A stretch of 64,000 bases of DNA from an uncultured Dehalococcoidia bacterium (GCA_951812795.1 OX638325.1:930001-994000), one strand, 5' to 3'; shown: positions 1 to 9,228, counted from the first letter of the stretch. Notes: a model not told the origin generated them from the sequence alone. Numbers and translations: made by a program.

Positions 1-90
1 GGTGCGGTCTTCTCGGCCGGAGTAGGTGTGTACCACGTACCAGTGGGCCGTGTTGGGGATCACACTTGTTGATGATGGAGCGGTAGTCAA
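1..90 (-). CDS. nusG: Transcription termination/antitermination factor NusG, N-terminal fragment
   Basis: Only the first codons lie in the window. The minus strand encodes HWYVVHTYSGRE, the hallmark N-terminus of NusG. The frame opens with a TTG at 90, two codons after the secE stop; an in-frame GTG at 63 is the other possible start and gives the usual short leader. NusG binds RNA polymerase and ribosomal protein S10, coupling transcription to translation. The order tuf-rpmG-secE-nusG is the standard bacterial arrangement, which supports the call despite the small fragment. The rest of the gene lies beyond the left edge. Confidence 0.85.
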   Translation of the reverse strand, partial: MTTAPSSTSVIPNTAHWYVVHTYSGREDRT

Positions 91-93
91 GGT

Positions 94-327
94 TTAGGTA
101 CCTGCGAGCAGTGCAAAGATGCGGGCGAATAGCCAGTCGAAGAATCCGAGGAATACACCCATCACGGCTGCGAGAGCAATGACGAGTAGCCAAAGTCGGG
201 TGGCTTCTTCGCGTGAAGGCCAGGTGACCTTTCGGATTTCGCCGATGACGTCACCGAAGAATCCAATGATGGAAAAGCGCCGTGTCGGCGCCAATCGCAA
301 TTCGGGTCTGGCTCGGTTCTGTGCCAT
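94..327 (-). CDS. secE: Preprotein translocase subunit SecE
   Basis: This 77-residue protein has the single-span SecE form: a basic N-terminus, the conserved amphipathic stretch GEIRKVTWPSREEATR around residues 29-44, then one transmembrane helix (about 46-66). SecE clamps SecY in the inner-membrane Sec translocon. It lies between rpmG and nusG on the same strand with gaps of 24 and 3 nt, so the three genes are almost certainly one transcript. The length is typical of Gram-positive-type minimal SecE. Confidence 0.95.
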   Translation of the reverse strand: MAQNRARPELRLAPTRRFSIIGFFGDVIGEIRKVTWPSREEATRLWLLVIALAAVMGVFLGFFDWLFARIFALLAGT

Positions 328-351
328 GTCGGATCCTGTTTTGTGTGAAGG

Positions 352-519
352 TTAGCGACGTTGTTCGCGGAACAGTTTTGGTGCGCGGCACGGTGGGCAG
401 TACTTGCGGAGTGTGATGCGGTCCGGTGTGTTCCGGCGGTTTTTCTCGGTGTGATACGTGTGCGAACCACATTCGCAAGTGAGTTGAACCAAGGTTCTGA
501 CGGCGTTTTTTCTTGCCAT
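352..519 (-). CDS. rpmG: 50S ribosomal protein L33 (zinc-binding form)
   Basis: A 55-codon gene reading MARKNAVRTLVQLTCECG at its start. It carries two cysteine pairs, CEC near residues 16-18 and CPPC near residues 42-45, so this is the zinc-containing (C+) form of L33, a small protein of the large ribosomal subunit. It starts at the ATG at 519 and ends at 352, 24 nt before secE. Its place between tuf and secE is the usual one in many bacteria. Length and motifs leave little doubt. Confidence 0.93.
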   Translation of the reverse strand: MARKNAVRTLVQLTCECGSHTYHTEKNRRNTPDRITLRKYCPPCRAPKLFREQRR

Positions 520-577
520 ATCAATCGCTCCGATGTGGGTTTACGTATCTGGGGAGTTGCGATGTGTCGCTAATCCC

Positions 578-626
578 AAAAATCGCCTGTGGTGTTCGCG
601 ATTGTATCGCGGGCACCACAGGCGAT
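578..626 (-). terminator. Rho-independent terminator downstream of tuf
   Basis: On the minus strand a 13-bp perfect stem (positions 614-626 with 582-594), extended by an inner 6-bp CGCGAT pairing, is followed at once by a run of T (complement of 578-581). It lies 16 nt after the tuf stop, so it should end or attenuate the tRNA-tuf transcript before rpmG. Confidence 0.85.
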
Positions 627-641
627 GGGACGCTGGGTCGG

Positions 642-1844
642 TTATGCGGTGACCTCGGTGAAGACTCCGGAGCCTACGGTTCGGCCACCCTCGCGGATGG
701 CGAATCGGAGGTTCTCTTCGAGAGCGACCGGGTAGATCAGTTGGATCTCCATCTCGGTGTTGTCGCCGGGCATGACCATCTCGATGCCATCGGGCAGTTT
801 GATTTCGCCGGTGACGTCGGTGGTTCGGATGTAGAACTGCGGCTTGTATCCGGAGAAGAACGGGGTTCGTCGACCGCCTTCTTCCGCGGTGAGGACGTAG
901 ACCTGTGCCTTGCCCTTGGTGTAGGGGGTGATAGTGCCGGGTTTGGCGAGCACTGCACCGCGGGAGACCTCTTCGCGGTCAATACCACGGAGGAGACAGC
1001 CGACTGCGTCGCCGGTGATGCCTTCGTTAAGGGTCTTTTGGAACATCTCTACGCCAGTTACGACGGTGGATTGCGTCTGACCAAAGCCGACGATTTCCAC
1101 GGACTCGCCGGTCTGAACTTTGCCACGTTCGATTCTGCCGGTAACGACGGTGCCGCGGCCTTTGATGCCGAAGACGTCTTCGATCGGCATGATGAAGGGC
1201 AGGTCGACGGGGCGGTCTGGGATCGGGATGTAGTCATCGACCGATTCCATGAGCTTGTAGATCTGCTGGACCCATTTGTTGGACGGGTCATCGGCGTGTT
1301 CGAGAGCGTCGAGGGCGCTGACCTGGATGACCGGGAGGTCGTCACCGGGGAAATCGTATGACGAGAGGAGTTCTCGGACTTCGAGTTCGACGAGTTCGAG
1401 CAGTTCTTCGTCATCCATCATGTCGCACTTGTTGAGGGCGACGACGAGTGCCGGGACGTTTACCTGTCGTGCGAGCAGGATGTGCTCACGCGTCTGTGGC
1501 ATGGGTCCGTCGGCCGCGGAGACGACGAGAATTGCGCCGTCCATCTGTGCGGCACCGGTAATCATGTTTTTGATGTAGTCCGCGTGGCCTGGGCAGTCGA
1601 CGTGAGCGTAGTGCCGGTTAGCGGTCTCGTATTCGGTGTGGGTAGTTGCGATCGTGACTCCGCGTTCGCGCTCTTCGGGCGCGTTGTCGATGTCTTCGAA
1701 GTTTTTGGCGGTAACGTTCAACTCGGGGTTGTTCGCCAAAACTTGCGTGATCGCCGCTGTGAGGGTCGTCTTCCCATGGTCGACGTGCCCAATCGTGCCG
1801 ACGTTAACGTGCGGCTTGGTCCTGTCAAAGACTTGCTTCGCCAT
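642..1844 (-). CDS. tuf: Translation elongation factor Tu
   Basis: A full-length 400-residue EF-Tu. It delivers aminoacyl-tRNA to the ribosomal A site with GTP hydrolysis. The G domain shows GHVDHGKT at residues 19-26 (P loop), the switch I segment with RGVTIATTH (consensus RGITI), DCPGH, and NKCD; two beta-barrel domains follow, ending GSGVFTEV. It starts at ATG 1844. Three tRNA genes lie just upstream and a strong terminator just downstream, the classic tRNA-tufB layout. No second tuf copy or EF-G/rpsL neighbourhood is seen here, so another tuf could exist elsewhere. Confidence 0.98.
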   Translation of the reverse strand: MAKQVFDRTKPHVNVGTIGHVDHGKTTLTAAITQVLANNPELNVTAKNFEDIDNAPEERERGVTIATTHTEYETANRHYAHVDCPGHADYIKNMITGAAQMDGAILVVSAADGPMPQTREHILLARQVNVPALVVALNKCDMMDDEELLELVELEVRELLSSYDFPGDDLPVIQVSALDALEHADDPSNKWVQQIYKLMESVDDYIPIPDRPVDLPFIMPIEDVFGIKGRGTVVTGRIERGKVQTGESVEIVGFGQTQSTVVTGVEMFQKTLNEGITGDAVGCLLRGIDREEVSRGAVLAKPGTITPYTKGKAQVYVLTAEEGGRRTPFFSGYKPQFYIRTTDVTGEIKLPDGIEMVMPGDNTEMEIQLIYPVALEENLRFAIREGGRTVGSGVFTEVTA

Positions 1845-1941
1845 TTTCCTCTATGCCTACCCTTTCCTCAAGGGATTTAATTTAATCCGATTTGCCGATA
1901 TCCGGCGTAGCAGGTTGTCTCAACGGTGGCTCCACAGTGAA

Positions 1942-2016
<75 letters not shown>

Positions 2017-2057
2017 TCGGCTTCTCTTGGCTCGAGTTTCGTCCTATCGCCCTGCTC

Positions 2058-2142
2058 TGGTGCAGGGAGTAGGATTCGAACCTACGAAGCACAAGGCGGC
2101 AGATTTACAGTCTGCTGGGTTTGACCGCTCCCCAATCCCTGC
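2058..2142 (-). tRNA. tRNA-Tyr (anticodon GTA)
   Basis: An 85-nt class II tRNA with a long variable arm. The acceptor GCAGGGA pairs with TCCCTGC, and the anticodon stem GCAGA/TCTGC holds the loop CTGTAAA (anticodon GTA). CCA is encoded at 2058-2060. Confidence 0.95.
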
Positions 2143-2243
2143 ACAACCCTTCATCTTAACACAATTGGGTTTTCACTCATGTCAAGTTACGAATTTCGTA
2201 AGCGTTGAATCGGGTCGATTCGGGTGCGTTGAATCGGGTCGTT

Positions 2244-2319
2244 TGGAGCCCCAGGGGGGATTCGAACCCACCAACCTGCCAATTACAAATCGGCTGCGCT
2301 GCCATTGCGCCACTGGGGC
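2244..2319 (-). tRNA. tRNA-Thr (anticodon TGT)
   Basis: The acceptor GCCCCAG pairs with CTGGGGC and the anticodon loop is TTTGTAA (anticodon TGT). CCA is encoded at 2244-2246. The T stem contains one apparent T-C mismatch. It is the first gene of the tRNA-tuf transcript. Confidence 0.93.
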
Positions 2320-2355
2320 AAAAACTGAAAGAAGTCGGACGTGACCTCTTCTCCG

Positions 2356-2384
2356 ATGTTAAATCGATTGTCACATCGGTTCAA
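2356..2384 (-). promoter_or_regulatory. Putative promoter of the tRNA-tuf operon
   Basis: On the minus strand TTGAAC (2384-2379) and TAACAT (2361-2356) are separated by 17 bp, and lie 37 nt upstream of tRNA-Thr(UGU). The -35 is near consensus and the -10 matches 4 of 6. The position fits, but it is untested. Confidence 0.45.
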
Positions 2385-2417
2385 TCCCATCGAGTTGGTG
2401 CCAAGCATCTCGTCTCC

Positions 2418-3008
2418 TCAAGTCAGGTACGCGTTCTTGTCGGCGTTGAGGTTGCGGTAGAGATCGCGTAGTTCGCGGTAGGACTTGATTTCGTAGATGT
2501 TGGCATCGAATTCCGATTTTCGCAGTGCCTCCGCTACCCTTTGTTGGGATCGTTTGCCGCCAAAAGCGTTGAACCAAATCACGGAGTTGGGCGCGATCGC
2601 GTTCAACGGATTTTCGTAATTTTCGCCGCAGATTCGTTTGCGCCGCAGTATGTTGATAATGGTTCGTTTGGCGATGCGGATGGTGACGTTCCAAGTTGGT
2701 AGGTTGAGCCAGATTACGGTGTCGGCCATCGGCAAGATGTGCGGTCGTATCTTTCTGTAGTTGCCGTCGATGATCCAACCGTCCGGCGACTTGTCGATCC
2801 GTTCTCGGACGATGTGAAGCATCTCTTCGCTGTCTCGTTCGACCCAACTCGGCAACCAGAAAACGGCGTCCAATTCGATGACGGGCAATCCGGTGAGATC
2901 ACCGAGGGTTCGGCTGAGCGACGTCTTTCCGCCGCGTCCGTAGATACAGATGCGACGTCCTAATTTGAACCGTTGGGAAGATCTTTCGAACGCGGTTGCA
3001 TTGTTCAT
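2418..3008 (-). CDS. P-loop nucleoside kinase-like ATPase with shortened Walker A
   Basis: About 196 residues from the ATG at 3008. The frame extends upstream into larC, but the later start avoids most of that overlap. The N-terminus RICIYGRGGKTSLSRTLG is a P-loop two residues shorter than the usual GxxGxGKST. It is followed by GLPVIELDAVFWLP and DGWIIDGNYRKIR, features of the small adenylate-kinase-like family sometimes called topology modulation or FlaR-like proteins. ADTVIWLNLP is the likely Walker B-region strand. The substrate is unknown. It sits 20 nt after larC on the same strand and may be cotranscribed with larE-larC. The C-terminal half is basic and poorly conserved. Confidence 0.7.
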   Translation of the reverse strand: MNNATAFERSSQRFKLGRRICIYGRGGKTSLSRTLGDLTGLPVIELDAVFWLPSWVERDSEEMLHIVRERIDKSPDGWIIDGNYRKIRPHILPMADTVIWLNLPTWNVTIRIAKRTIINILRRKRICGENYENPLNAIAPNSVIWFNAFGGKRSQQRVAEALRKSEFDANIYEIKSYRELRDLYRNLNADKNAYLT

Positions 3009-3028
3009 GGCGCGGAAAGGTTGAATCT

Positions 3029-4255
3029 TCAGTTGGGGACACTGGATGCAGCTTGTTTTGCGGCATCCATAACCTCTTGGATCGGGATGCCCAATTCCGA
3101 TGCGATACGTGCGCAATCGTCATATTCGGGCGCAATTTGCGTGATAATCCCGTCGATTTTGCGACGCTTCACTCGGACTGTCCCGTATCGGGTTTCGGCG
3201 GTCACGATATCTCGGTGGGCGATCATTCGGTCCAACTGCCTGACGCGAATTCCCAACGTTGATGTGTGCTTGAAGAAGGTGGTGGCTACCTGGGTTAGTT
3301 TGGATTGGTTGACGATGGCGGAGAGTATCACGGCTGGGCGCGATTTCTTCATTTGTATCGGGGTTGTCCAGACATCGACGGCGCCGTTTTCAAAGAGCAT
3401 TTCCGTTGCGTAGCCCAGCTGTTCGCCGGTCATGTCATCGATGTTTGTCTCGATGAGTACGAAGTCGGATTGATGGACCAGGCCGAGGTCGTCGGCGGTC
3501 TTGTTGATTGATTCGAGTTGCTTTTGGGATTTTCCTAGCCAGAGGCCGACGACATTAGGCGGTGTGTCTGTGTTGCGTGTGCCTGCGCCGTATCCGATGT
3601 TTTCGATGAGGATATTGGCGGGAGAGAATCTTGCAAGTGTTGCGACGATTGCGGCACCGGTTGGGGTGATGCTCTCCCCTACCGGCAGATTTGCACCCGA
3701 TATGCGGACCGGAAGGTTGTTGCTTTTGATGATCGACATCGTCGCGGGCGCGATCGAAGCGCCTTTGCCGTGGCTGCTTGATGACATTCCGTAGGATGCG
3801 GGTAACGCCGAAGCGTAGAGGGTGTCGATCTCGAGGATACGGATGCCGATTACTGCGGCGGCGATATCGATAAGCGTGTCTAGCGTGCCGAGTTCGTGGA
3901 GGTGCGATTCGCCTTCGGTTGTCTTGTGGGCGTCGGCTTCGGCGACACTTAGGCAGTCGAAGATGGCACGAATTTTGGCGCGGTCGGTTTCGGGTAATGA
4001 GCTATTTTCGATGCAGGTGTCGAAGTCTTGCCAACCCGATTTGCGATTGGTATCGTTCGCAAAAGCGACATCGGTGTGGGTTGCCGAAATTGCGCCTCGG
4101 GTGGTTTGGGAGTTGTTTAGCGTGAAGCGATCCGGAACGATCTTGGCGAGTTCGGTTTCGAGTTTTTGGCGCGATAATCCAACATCCAACATCGCGGAAA
4201 TCAGCATGTCGCCGCTGATGCCGCCGATGATGTCGAGGTATGCGATACGGGTCAT
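3029..4255 (-). CDS. larC: Nickel-pincer cofactor biosynthesis protein LarC
   Basis: A 408-residue LarC (DUF111) protein, which inserts nickel into the pyridinium-thioacid pincer using CTP. Visible landmarks are the start YLDIIGGISGDMLISAMLD, the HELGTLDTLIDI segment with its conserved His, the ASALPASYG loop, and the late LIETNIDDMTGEQLGYA motif. It is one continuous frame, unlike lactobacilli where LarC1/LarC2 are joined by frameshifting. larE lies 69 nt upstream on the same strand, so the cofactor pathway is partly clustered. LarB and a LarA-type racemase are not visible in this window. Confidence 0.93.
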   Translation of the reverse strand: MTRIAYLDIIGGISGDMLISAMLDVGLSRQKLETELAKIVPDRFTLNNSQTTRGAISATHTDVAFANDTNRKSGWQDFDTCIENSSLPETDRAKIRAIFDCLSVAEADAHKTTEGESHLHELGTLDTLIDIAAAVIGIRILEIDTLYASALPASYGMSSSSHGKGASIAPATMSIIKSNNLPVRISGANLPVGESITPTGAAIVATLARFSPANILIENIGYGAGTRNTDTPPNVVGLWLGKSQKQLESINKTADDLGLVHQSDFVLIETNIDDMTGEQLGYATEMLFENGAVDVWTTPIQMKKSRPAVILSAIVNQSKLTQVATTFFKHTSTLGIRVRQLDRMIAHRDIVTAETRYGTVRVKRRKIDGIITQIAPEYDDCARIASELGIPIQEVMDAAKQAASSVPN

Positions 4256-4295
4256 GAACTAGTGGGCGCAGTGTGGCAGACAGTCAACGGACTCG

Positions 4296-4316
4296 CTAGG
4301 CGCTAGGTGCGCCTAG
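4296..4316 (-). other. Intercistronic hairpin between larE and larC
   Basis: A perfect 8-bp inverted repeat, CTAGGCGC and GCGCCTAG, with a 5-nt loop. No T-run follows on the minus strand, so it looks more like an mRNA-stability or processing element than a terminator. Confidence 0.4.
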
Positions 4317-4324
4317 GTCGTCTG

Positions 4325-5149
4325 TCATTTGGATTTTAGAGCTTCGTTGAGATTGCCGGACCGGAGGCCTTTAGGATCGAGTTCGACCTTCCGGTAACCG
4401 GCGGCGATGATGCCGGCTTCGGCCTTCATCTTGGTCGCTGGTTCAGAATAGACCGTGACCATGTTTAATGGAAGTTCAACGCGTGCGGTTTCACCGTAGT
4501 GGCGGACTCGATTTTCGGGGAAACCGAGTTGACGCAGGTGTTTTTCGGCGCTCGAGATCATCTTCAATGCTTCGGAGGTGACATGGGTTCCGTACGGAAT
4601 GCGGGATGACAGGCAGGGTTGAGCGGGTTTATCCCAATTGGGAAGACCGACTTCTTGGGCCAATGCACGGACCTCATCTTTTCCGATGTCGGCTTCCAAC
4701 AGAGGTGACCTGACGGAGAAATCTTTGGCGGCTTTCATGCCCGGTCGGTAGTCACCAAGGTCGTCGCGATTTGCACCGTTGGCGATCACCCGGAAACCTT
4801 CGATTGATGCCAGCCGTTCAAGGTGGTTGTAGAGTTCGGATTTGCAGAAAAAGCAGCGTTGGCCATCGTTTCGCAGATATCGTTCGTCTTGCATCTCTGA
4901 TGTTGCGATGGTGCGGAGGTTCCACCCGCGTTGTTCGGCGATTGCCCGGGCGTCTGCTAATTCGTAATCGGCGAGGCTGTCGGATACGGCGGTGACGATG
5001 AGCGCGTTGGATGGGCCAAGGAGGTCGTGGGTCAGCTGCGCGACGAGCGCAGAGTCGACGCCGCCAGAGTAAGCGACGATTGCAGACTCGAACGAAGTGA
5101 TCGCGGCTAACAAGCGCTCGGATTTTTGGTTAAGTTTCATGTCGCGCAT
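4325..5149 (-). CDS. larE: ATP-dependent sacrificial sulfur transferase LarE
   Basis: About 274 residues. LarE adenylates the P2CMN carboxylate and donates sulfur from its own cysteine to build the nickel-pincer cofactor. It has the PP-loop SGGVDS (residues 28-33 from this start), RCFFCKSELY in the middle, and CLSSRIPYG carrying the conserved donor-site cysteine. The frame stays open to a TTG at 5176, but that codon is inside the clpC terminator hairpin, so ATG 5149 or ATG 5140 is more believable. No clear ribosome-binding site precedes either. larC follows on the same strand. Confidence 0.92.
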   Translation of the reverse strand: MRDMKLNQKSERLLAAITSFESAIVAYSGGVDSALVAQLTHDLLGPSNALIVTAVSDSLADYELADARAIAEQRGWNLRTIATSEMQDERYLRNDGQRCFFCKSELYNHLERLASIEGFRVIANGANRDDLGDYRPGMKAAKDFSVRSPLLEADIGKDEVRALAQEVGLPNWDKPAQPCLSSRIPYGTHVTSEALKMISSAEKHLRQLGFPENRVRHYGETARVELPLNMVTVYSEPATKMKAEAGIIAAGYRKVELDPKGLRSGNLNEALKSK

Positions 5150-5175
5150 GATCTGGAAGCAACTGAAGTTATGCA

Positions 5176-5208
5176 AAAGGGGGATTCGTGGTTCACGAAT
5201 CCCCCTTT
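5176..5208 (-). terminator. Strong rho-independent terminator between clpC and larE
   Basis: A perfect 15-bp stem (5176-5190 with 5194-5208) with a 3-nt loop and a GGGGG/CCCCC core. On the minus strand it ends in TTTT just after the clpC stop at 5234. It should separate clpC from larE transcription. Confidence 0.9.
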
Positions 5209-5233
5209 GTCGTTACACCTCTATACGTAGGTA

Positions 5234-7798
5234 TTACCCGGCGGGCAACGCCACGGGTTCGTCGTCGACTTGTGCGGCCAACGCGGTCTCTTCGAGGATT
5301 TTGCGATGCTCTTCGTCGGGCGTTATCACGATCGATCGGTCGGCCGACTTCTCGGCTTCGGACGCGTCGATCAATACGATGTCGCCTTCCAAAATCGATT
5401 TGGTCAGGAACATCTCAGAGATGACGTCTTCGACCTCGTCTTGGATCTTGCGGCGCAGTGGCCGGGCACCCATTTTGGGATCGAAACCGACTTCAGCGAG
5501 GTATTCCTTGGCGGCATCGGAGACACGAAGTGTCATCTCGTGTTCCTCAGCGCGCTCAGCGACTTCACTCATCATCAAGTCCACGATGTTGAGGACGTCA
5601 CCCCGGCCCAAGGCGCGGAAGACGACAACACCGTCGATGCGGTTCAAGAACTCGGGTTTGAAACCGTTTCTCGGATTCTTGAGTTCCTCGAGTACGCGAT
5701 CCCTCATTCGGAGGTAGTCGTCTTCCGAGGTGCCGTCTGAGACCTCACCGGTGCCGAACCCGATCCTGTAGCCGCTGGAGATGAGGTTCGAGCCGAGGTT
5801 CGACGTCATCACGATGATCGTGTTCTTGAAGTCGATCTTGCGACCTTGTCCATCGGTCAGATGACCGTCTTCAAACACTTGCAAAAGTGTGTTGAACACG
5901 TCGGGGTGGGCTTTTTCGATTTCGTCGAGCAGGATGACGCTGTATGGATGTTTCCTAACTTCCTCGGTGAGTTGTCCGCCATCTCCATAGCCGACGTATC
6001 CTGGCGGGGAGCCGATCAGGCGGGAGACGGTGTGCTTCTCCATGTACTCGGACATGTCGAGGCGAATCATCAAACGCTCGTCACCGAACAGGTATTCGGC
6101 GAGTTGTTTGACGAGATGCGTCTTGCCGACGCCGGTGGGACCCAAGAACAGGAATGCGCCGATTGGTCGTTTGGGATCTTTGAACCCGGCCCGTGCACGT
6201 CGCACGGCTTTCGACACGATGCCGATGGGCTCTTCCTGACCAAGAACGCGTTTCTGGAGTTCGCCCTCCATATTGCGTAGTCGCTCGACCTCAACGACGT
6301 CGAGACGAGTCACTGGGATGCTTGTCCACATCGAGACGACCTCGGTGACGTCGTCCGGTCCTACTTCGGTCTTGATGTTGTCTTTGTTGAATTCGGCGAA
6401 TTTCTTTTCGACCTTGGCGATTACGGCTTTCTGCTTGGTTTCTCGTTCAAAGAGATCAGAAGCGGCGTCATAATCTTGGCGTGTGACCGCTTCGTTCTTC
6501 TCGCGCAGAATGTCGTTGAGAACTCGAATGGAGTCGCGCACCTCGGGAGGTGGCATCGTGTTCTTGACGCGGACGCGGGAGACTGCTTCATCGACCAAAT
6601 CGATTGCCTTGTCAGGCAGGTGGCGGTCGACGATGTATCGGTCGGCCAGCTGTGCGGCGATCTCGATAGCTTCATCGGCGATGGAGAGTTGGTGGTGGTC
6701 CTCGTACTGCTTCTTAACGCCGTGGAGGATCTTGACCGTCTCTTCGACATCGGGCGGCTCGACTTTGACTGGACGGAATCTTCGGTCCAGAGCGGCATCG
6801 CGTTCGATGTGCTTCCGGTAATCGTCGTGGGTTGTGGCCCCGACGACCTGGAGTTCCCCTCTGACCAAAGATGGCTTGAGGATGTTGGCCGCATCGACGG
6901 CTCCTTCGGCGGCGCCAGCGCCAACGAGAGTGTGGATCTCTTCGATGAAGAGAATGCACTCTTGGTTGGCTTTGAGTTCGGCGATGATCTTCGTCATGCG
7001 CTCTTCAAATTCGCCGCGGTATTTGGTACCGGCGATCAACGATCCCATGTCAAGGGCGACGACGCGTCGTCCTTTGAGCATGTCTGGTACTGCGCCATCA
7101 ACGATAGTGGTGGCCAGCTTCTCGACGATGGCGGTCTTGCCGACGCCGGGGTCTCCGACGAGTACGGGATTGTTCTTGGTTCGGCGGCTTAGTATCTGAA
7201 TGACGCGTTCGAGTTCGGTGTCGCGTCCGATAACCGGGTCGAGCTTTCCATCTGAAGCCAACTCGGTGAGGTCGACGCCCATGCTGTCGAGCATAGGTGT
7301 GCGCCGTTTTTTGTCGTCCGCTCCCTTACGTCGCGAACGCTTGGTGCCGGTCTCCAGCTTTTGTGTCTCGTCACGGACGCGATCTAGTGTGACCTCGTTC
7401 TGAACCAATAGATCGGCGGCGGCACCCTCTCCATCACGCAGCAGCCCGATGAGGAGATGTTCAGTACCGACGCGATTCAGCTCGCCAAGGCGCGCCTCAT
7501 CCACAGCCAATCGAATGGCTTTTTTGGCGCGTGGTCCCAGACTGGGGGGACGCTCACCCGGGGTTGCTTCGCGGTTGATGGAGAACTCAAGTGCGGTGCG
7601 CAGTTCACGCACGTCGACCTTGAGGTTAGTGAAAACCTGAGCGACAATGCCTTCCTTTTCGCCTAGCAAGGCAAGCAGGAGATGTTCAGCGGTAATGTAC
7701 CGCTGGTTGTATCGCTTGGCCTCCTCTTGGGCGGTCTCAAAAACCCGTCGTGCGGGTGCTGAGAACATGTTAAATCCACGTTCACTGCTGTCGGGCAT
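5234..7798 (-). CDS. clpC: ATP-dependent Clp protease ATPase subunit ClpC
   Basis: An 854-residue class I Clp/Hsp100 unfoldase that feeds substrates to ClpP. Order of parts: double N-terminal Clp repeat (residues about 10-150), first AAA+ module with GDPGVGKT, a UVR-like coiled segment around [13 protein letters not shown] that marks ClpC rather than ClpA/B, second AAA+ module with GPTGVGKT and [13 protein letters not shown], then the C-terminal D2-small domain. The first Walker B reads LFIEEIHTL, with Glu in place of the usual Asp. The start at ATG 7798 is backed by GAAGGGAG about 10 nt upstream; ATG 7768 is an alternative. clpP and ctsR/mcsAB are not adjacent. Confidence 0.95.
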   Translation of the reverse strand: MPDSSERGFNMFSAPARRVFETAQEEAKRYNQRYITAEHLLLALLGEKEGIVAQVFTNLKVDVRELRTALEFSINREATPGERPPSLGPRAKKAIRLAVDEARLGELNRVGTEHLLIGLLRDGEGAAADLLVQNEVTLDRVRDETQKLETGTKRSRRKGADDKKRRTPMLDSMGVDLTELASDGKLDPVIGRDTELERVIQILSRRTKNNPVLVGDPGVGKTAIVEKLATTIVDGAVPDMLKGRRVVALDMGSLIAGTKYRGEFEERMTKIIAELKANQECILFIEEIHTLVGAGAAEGAVDAANILKPSLVRGELQVVGATTHDDYRKHIERDAALDRRFRPVKVEPPDVEETVKILHGVKKQYEDHHQLSIADEAIEIAAQLADRYIVDRHLPDKAIDLVDEAVSRVRVKNTMPPPEVRDSIRVLNDILREKNEAVTRQDYDAASDLFERETKQKAVIAKVEKKFAEFNKDNIKTEVGPDDVTEVVSMWTSIPVTRLDVVEVERLRNMEGELQKRVLGQEEPIGIVSKAVRRARAGFKDPKRPIGAFLFLGPTGVGKTHLVKQLAEYLFGDERLMIRLDMSEYMEKHTVSRLIGSPPGYVGYGDGGQLTEEVRKHPYSVILLDEIEKAHPDVFNTLLQVFEDGHLTDGQGRKIDFKNTIIVMTSNLGSNLISSGYRIGFGTGEVSDGTSEDDYLRMRDRVLEELKNPRNGFKPEFLNRIDGVVVFRALGRGDVLNIVDLMMSEVAERAEEHEMTLRVSDAAKEYLAEVGFDPKMGARPLRRKIQDEVEDVISEMFLTKSILEGDIVLIDASEAEKSADRSIVITPDEEHRKILEETALAAQVDDEPVALPAG

Positions 7799-7854
7799 TG
7801 CTCAACGCTCCCTTCAGTCAGGTTGTCACGGACACCCTACGCGCCCGTTCGAAA

Positions 7855-9171
7855 TCAATCGTCAAATAGGTCTTCGAACCCGCCGTCGGCGAAGCCCGAC
7901 CCGTCACCGTCCGAACCACCTCGTGCGTCCGGACTTCCTTGTGAACCTTCAACCTGTTTGAGGCTGAGTCCAAGTCGTCGACGCTCTGGTTCAATTCGTA
8001 TCACACGGAAGTTATGCACGTCACCCTCTTTTACCACTTCTGAGGGGCTCTTTATGTGTCGGTTTGTCAACTCGGAGATGTGCACGAGGCCTTCAATTCC
8101 CTCGCCAACACGAGCAAAAGCACCGAAATGCGCCAGTTTGGTGACTTTACCCTCAACAACTTGCCCAACGCTAAGTTGGTTCTCGATGTTTTCCCAGGGT
8201 TCGGGCAACAATCGCTTCATGCTCAATGCGATCTTCAGGGATTCGCGATCGACCTTCAAAACCAGTACATCGAGGTCTTGACCGAGTTTTACCACGTCGT
8301 CTGGTCGATTTACCGATGACCATGACATCTCGGAGATGTGGACGAGTCCGTCGGCACCGCCAAGGTCGATGAACGCACCGAAACTCGATATCCCAGCGAC
8401 GCGACCACGTCGAATGTCGCCTTCTTCGAGTTCTTGGACAAGGCGCATCTTCTGCATGTGGTTTATGGCTTCCAAAGCGGCCCTCTCGGAGAAGATAGCG
8501 CGGTTGCGGCGTCGATTGAGTTCAAGTATTTTGCAATCGATCTCCATGCCGATGAAGCCCGGTTTTGGAGGTGCGCCATCTCCGACGTAGAGATCTCGTG
8601 CGGGACCAACGAGCTGGGAGAGCGGGACAAAGCCCTGAACGCCTTTGACTTGTATGACCGCTCCGCCACGGTTTGATCCGATGATCCGGCCTTTTACAGT
8701 TTCTTCGGCTTCGCGCGCCTTTTCCAGGTCACGCCAACCATGCTCGCCGCGTGCGCGGTCGATGGAAAGCAACGGGTATCCGTCGGGGCCTTCGGGTCTT
8801 GAAACATAAAGGATGACTTCGTCGCCAATATCTGGCAACGACTCATCGCCCTCTTCTTCGGTGAGTAAACGGGTTTCCCGGATCGGGACCCAACCTTCGG
8901 ATTTTTGTTGGATATCTACAAGAAGACCATCGCGTGCTGCGTCAAGCACAATGCCGTCGATGATGTCGCCGCGCCTCAACCCTTCCTTTGGCAAGTAACT
9001 GAATACGAGATCCAGCTCTTCCACTTCGCCGTTTGCGTCATCGCCGTTTTCCGAGCTCTGTTCAGGTTCAGTCGGAATTGGTTGTTCAGCATCTTGTTGC
9101 TGATCAGTGTCGTCGGTCAACACGGCGACGTTTCCAGGGCCCGCCGTCTGATCCGTCTCTGTGGTGGTCAA
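7855..9171 (-). CDS. rpsA: 30S ribosomal protein S1-like protein with four S1 domains
   Basis: A 438-residue RNA-binding protein. An acidic, low-complexity N-terminus (1-60) precedes four S1 OB-fold repeats at roughly 66-140, 156-232, 249-318 and 333-403; the last two contain the classic SFGAFIDLGGADGLVHISE and HFGAFARVGEGIEGLVHISE forms. A Gly/Asp-rich tail ends it. Four repeats match the short S1 of Gram-positive-type bacteria, not the six-repeat enterobacterial form. The start is a TTG at 9171 with AAGGA 9 nt upstream. A perfect TATAAT and a leader hairpin lie upstream, suggesting a dedicated, possibly autoregulated transcript. Confidence 0.92.
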   Translation of the reverse strand: MTTTETDQTAGPGNVAVLTDDTDQQQDAEQPIPTEPEQSSENGDDANGEVEELDLVFSYLPKEGLRRGDIIDGIVLDAARDGLLVDIQQKSEGWVPIRETRLLTEEEGDESLPDIGDEVILYVSRPEGPDGYPLLSIDRARGEHGWRDLEKAREAEETVKGRIIGSNRGGAVIQVKGVQGFVPLSQLVGPARDLYVGDGAPPKPGFIGMEIDCKILELNRRRNRAIFSERAALEAINHMQKMRLVQELEEGDIRRGRVAGISSFGAFIDLGGADGLVHISEMSWSSVNRPDDVVKLGQDLDVLVLKVDRESLKIALSMKRLLPEPWENIENQLSVGQVVEGKVTKLAHFGAFARVGEGIEGLVHISELTNRHIKSPSEVVKEGDVHNFRVIRIEPERRRLGLSLKQVEGSQGSPDARGGSDGDGSGFADGGFEDLFDD

Positions 9172-9194
9172 TTAGAAATCCTTGAGGTATCACC

Positions 9195-9216
9195 GTGCAG
9201 TCCCGTTTGACTGCAC
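9195..9216 (-). promoter_or_regulatory. Leader hairpin of rpsA mRNA
   Basis: A perfect 8-bp inverted repeat, GTGCAGTC and GACTGCAC, with a 6-nt loop. It lies immediately downstream of the -10 box and 24 nt upstream of the TTG start, so the predicted transcript would begin with it. It could be a site for S1 autoregulation or 5'-end protection. Confidence 0.5.
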
Positions 9217-9222
9217 GCCCTA

Positions 9223-9228
9223 ATTATA
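9223..9228 (-). promoter_or_regulatory. -10 box of the rpsA promoter
   Basis: A perfect TATAAT on the minus strand, about 52 nt upstream of the rpsA start. The -35 region is poor (CAGAAT at 17-bp spacing). The remaining bases up to 9487, between divergent rpsA and the dehydrogenase gene, hold nothing else I can identify. Confidence 0.6.

Noticed and set aside
513..1361. 282-residue plus-strand ORF opposite tuf
   Set aside because: It is the antisense frame of a highly expressed gene with strong codon bias and has no family similarity.
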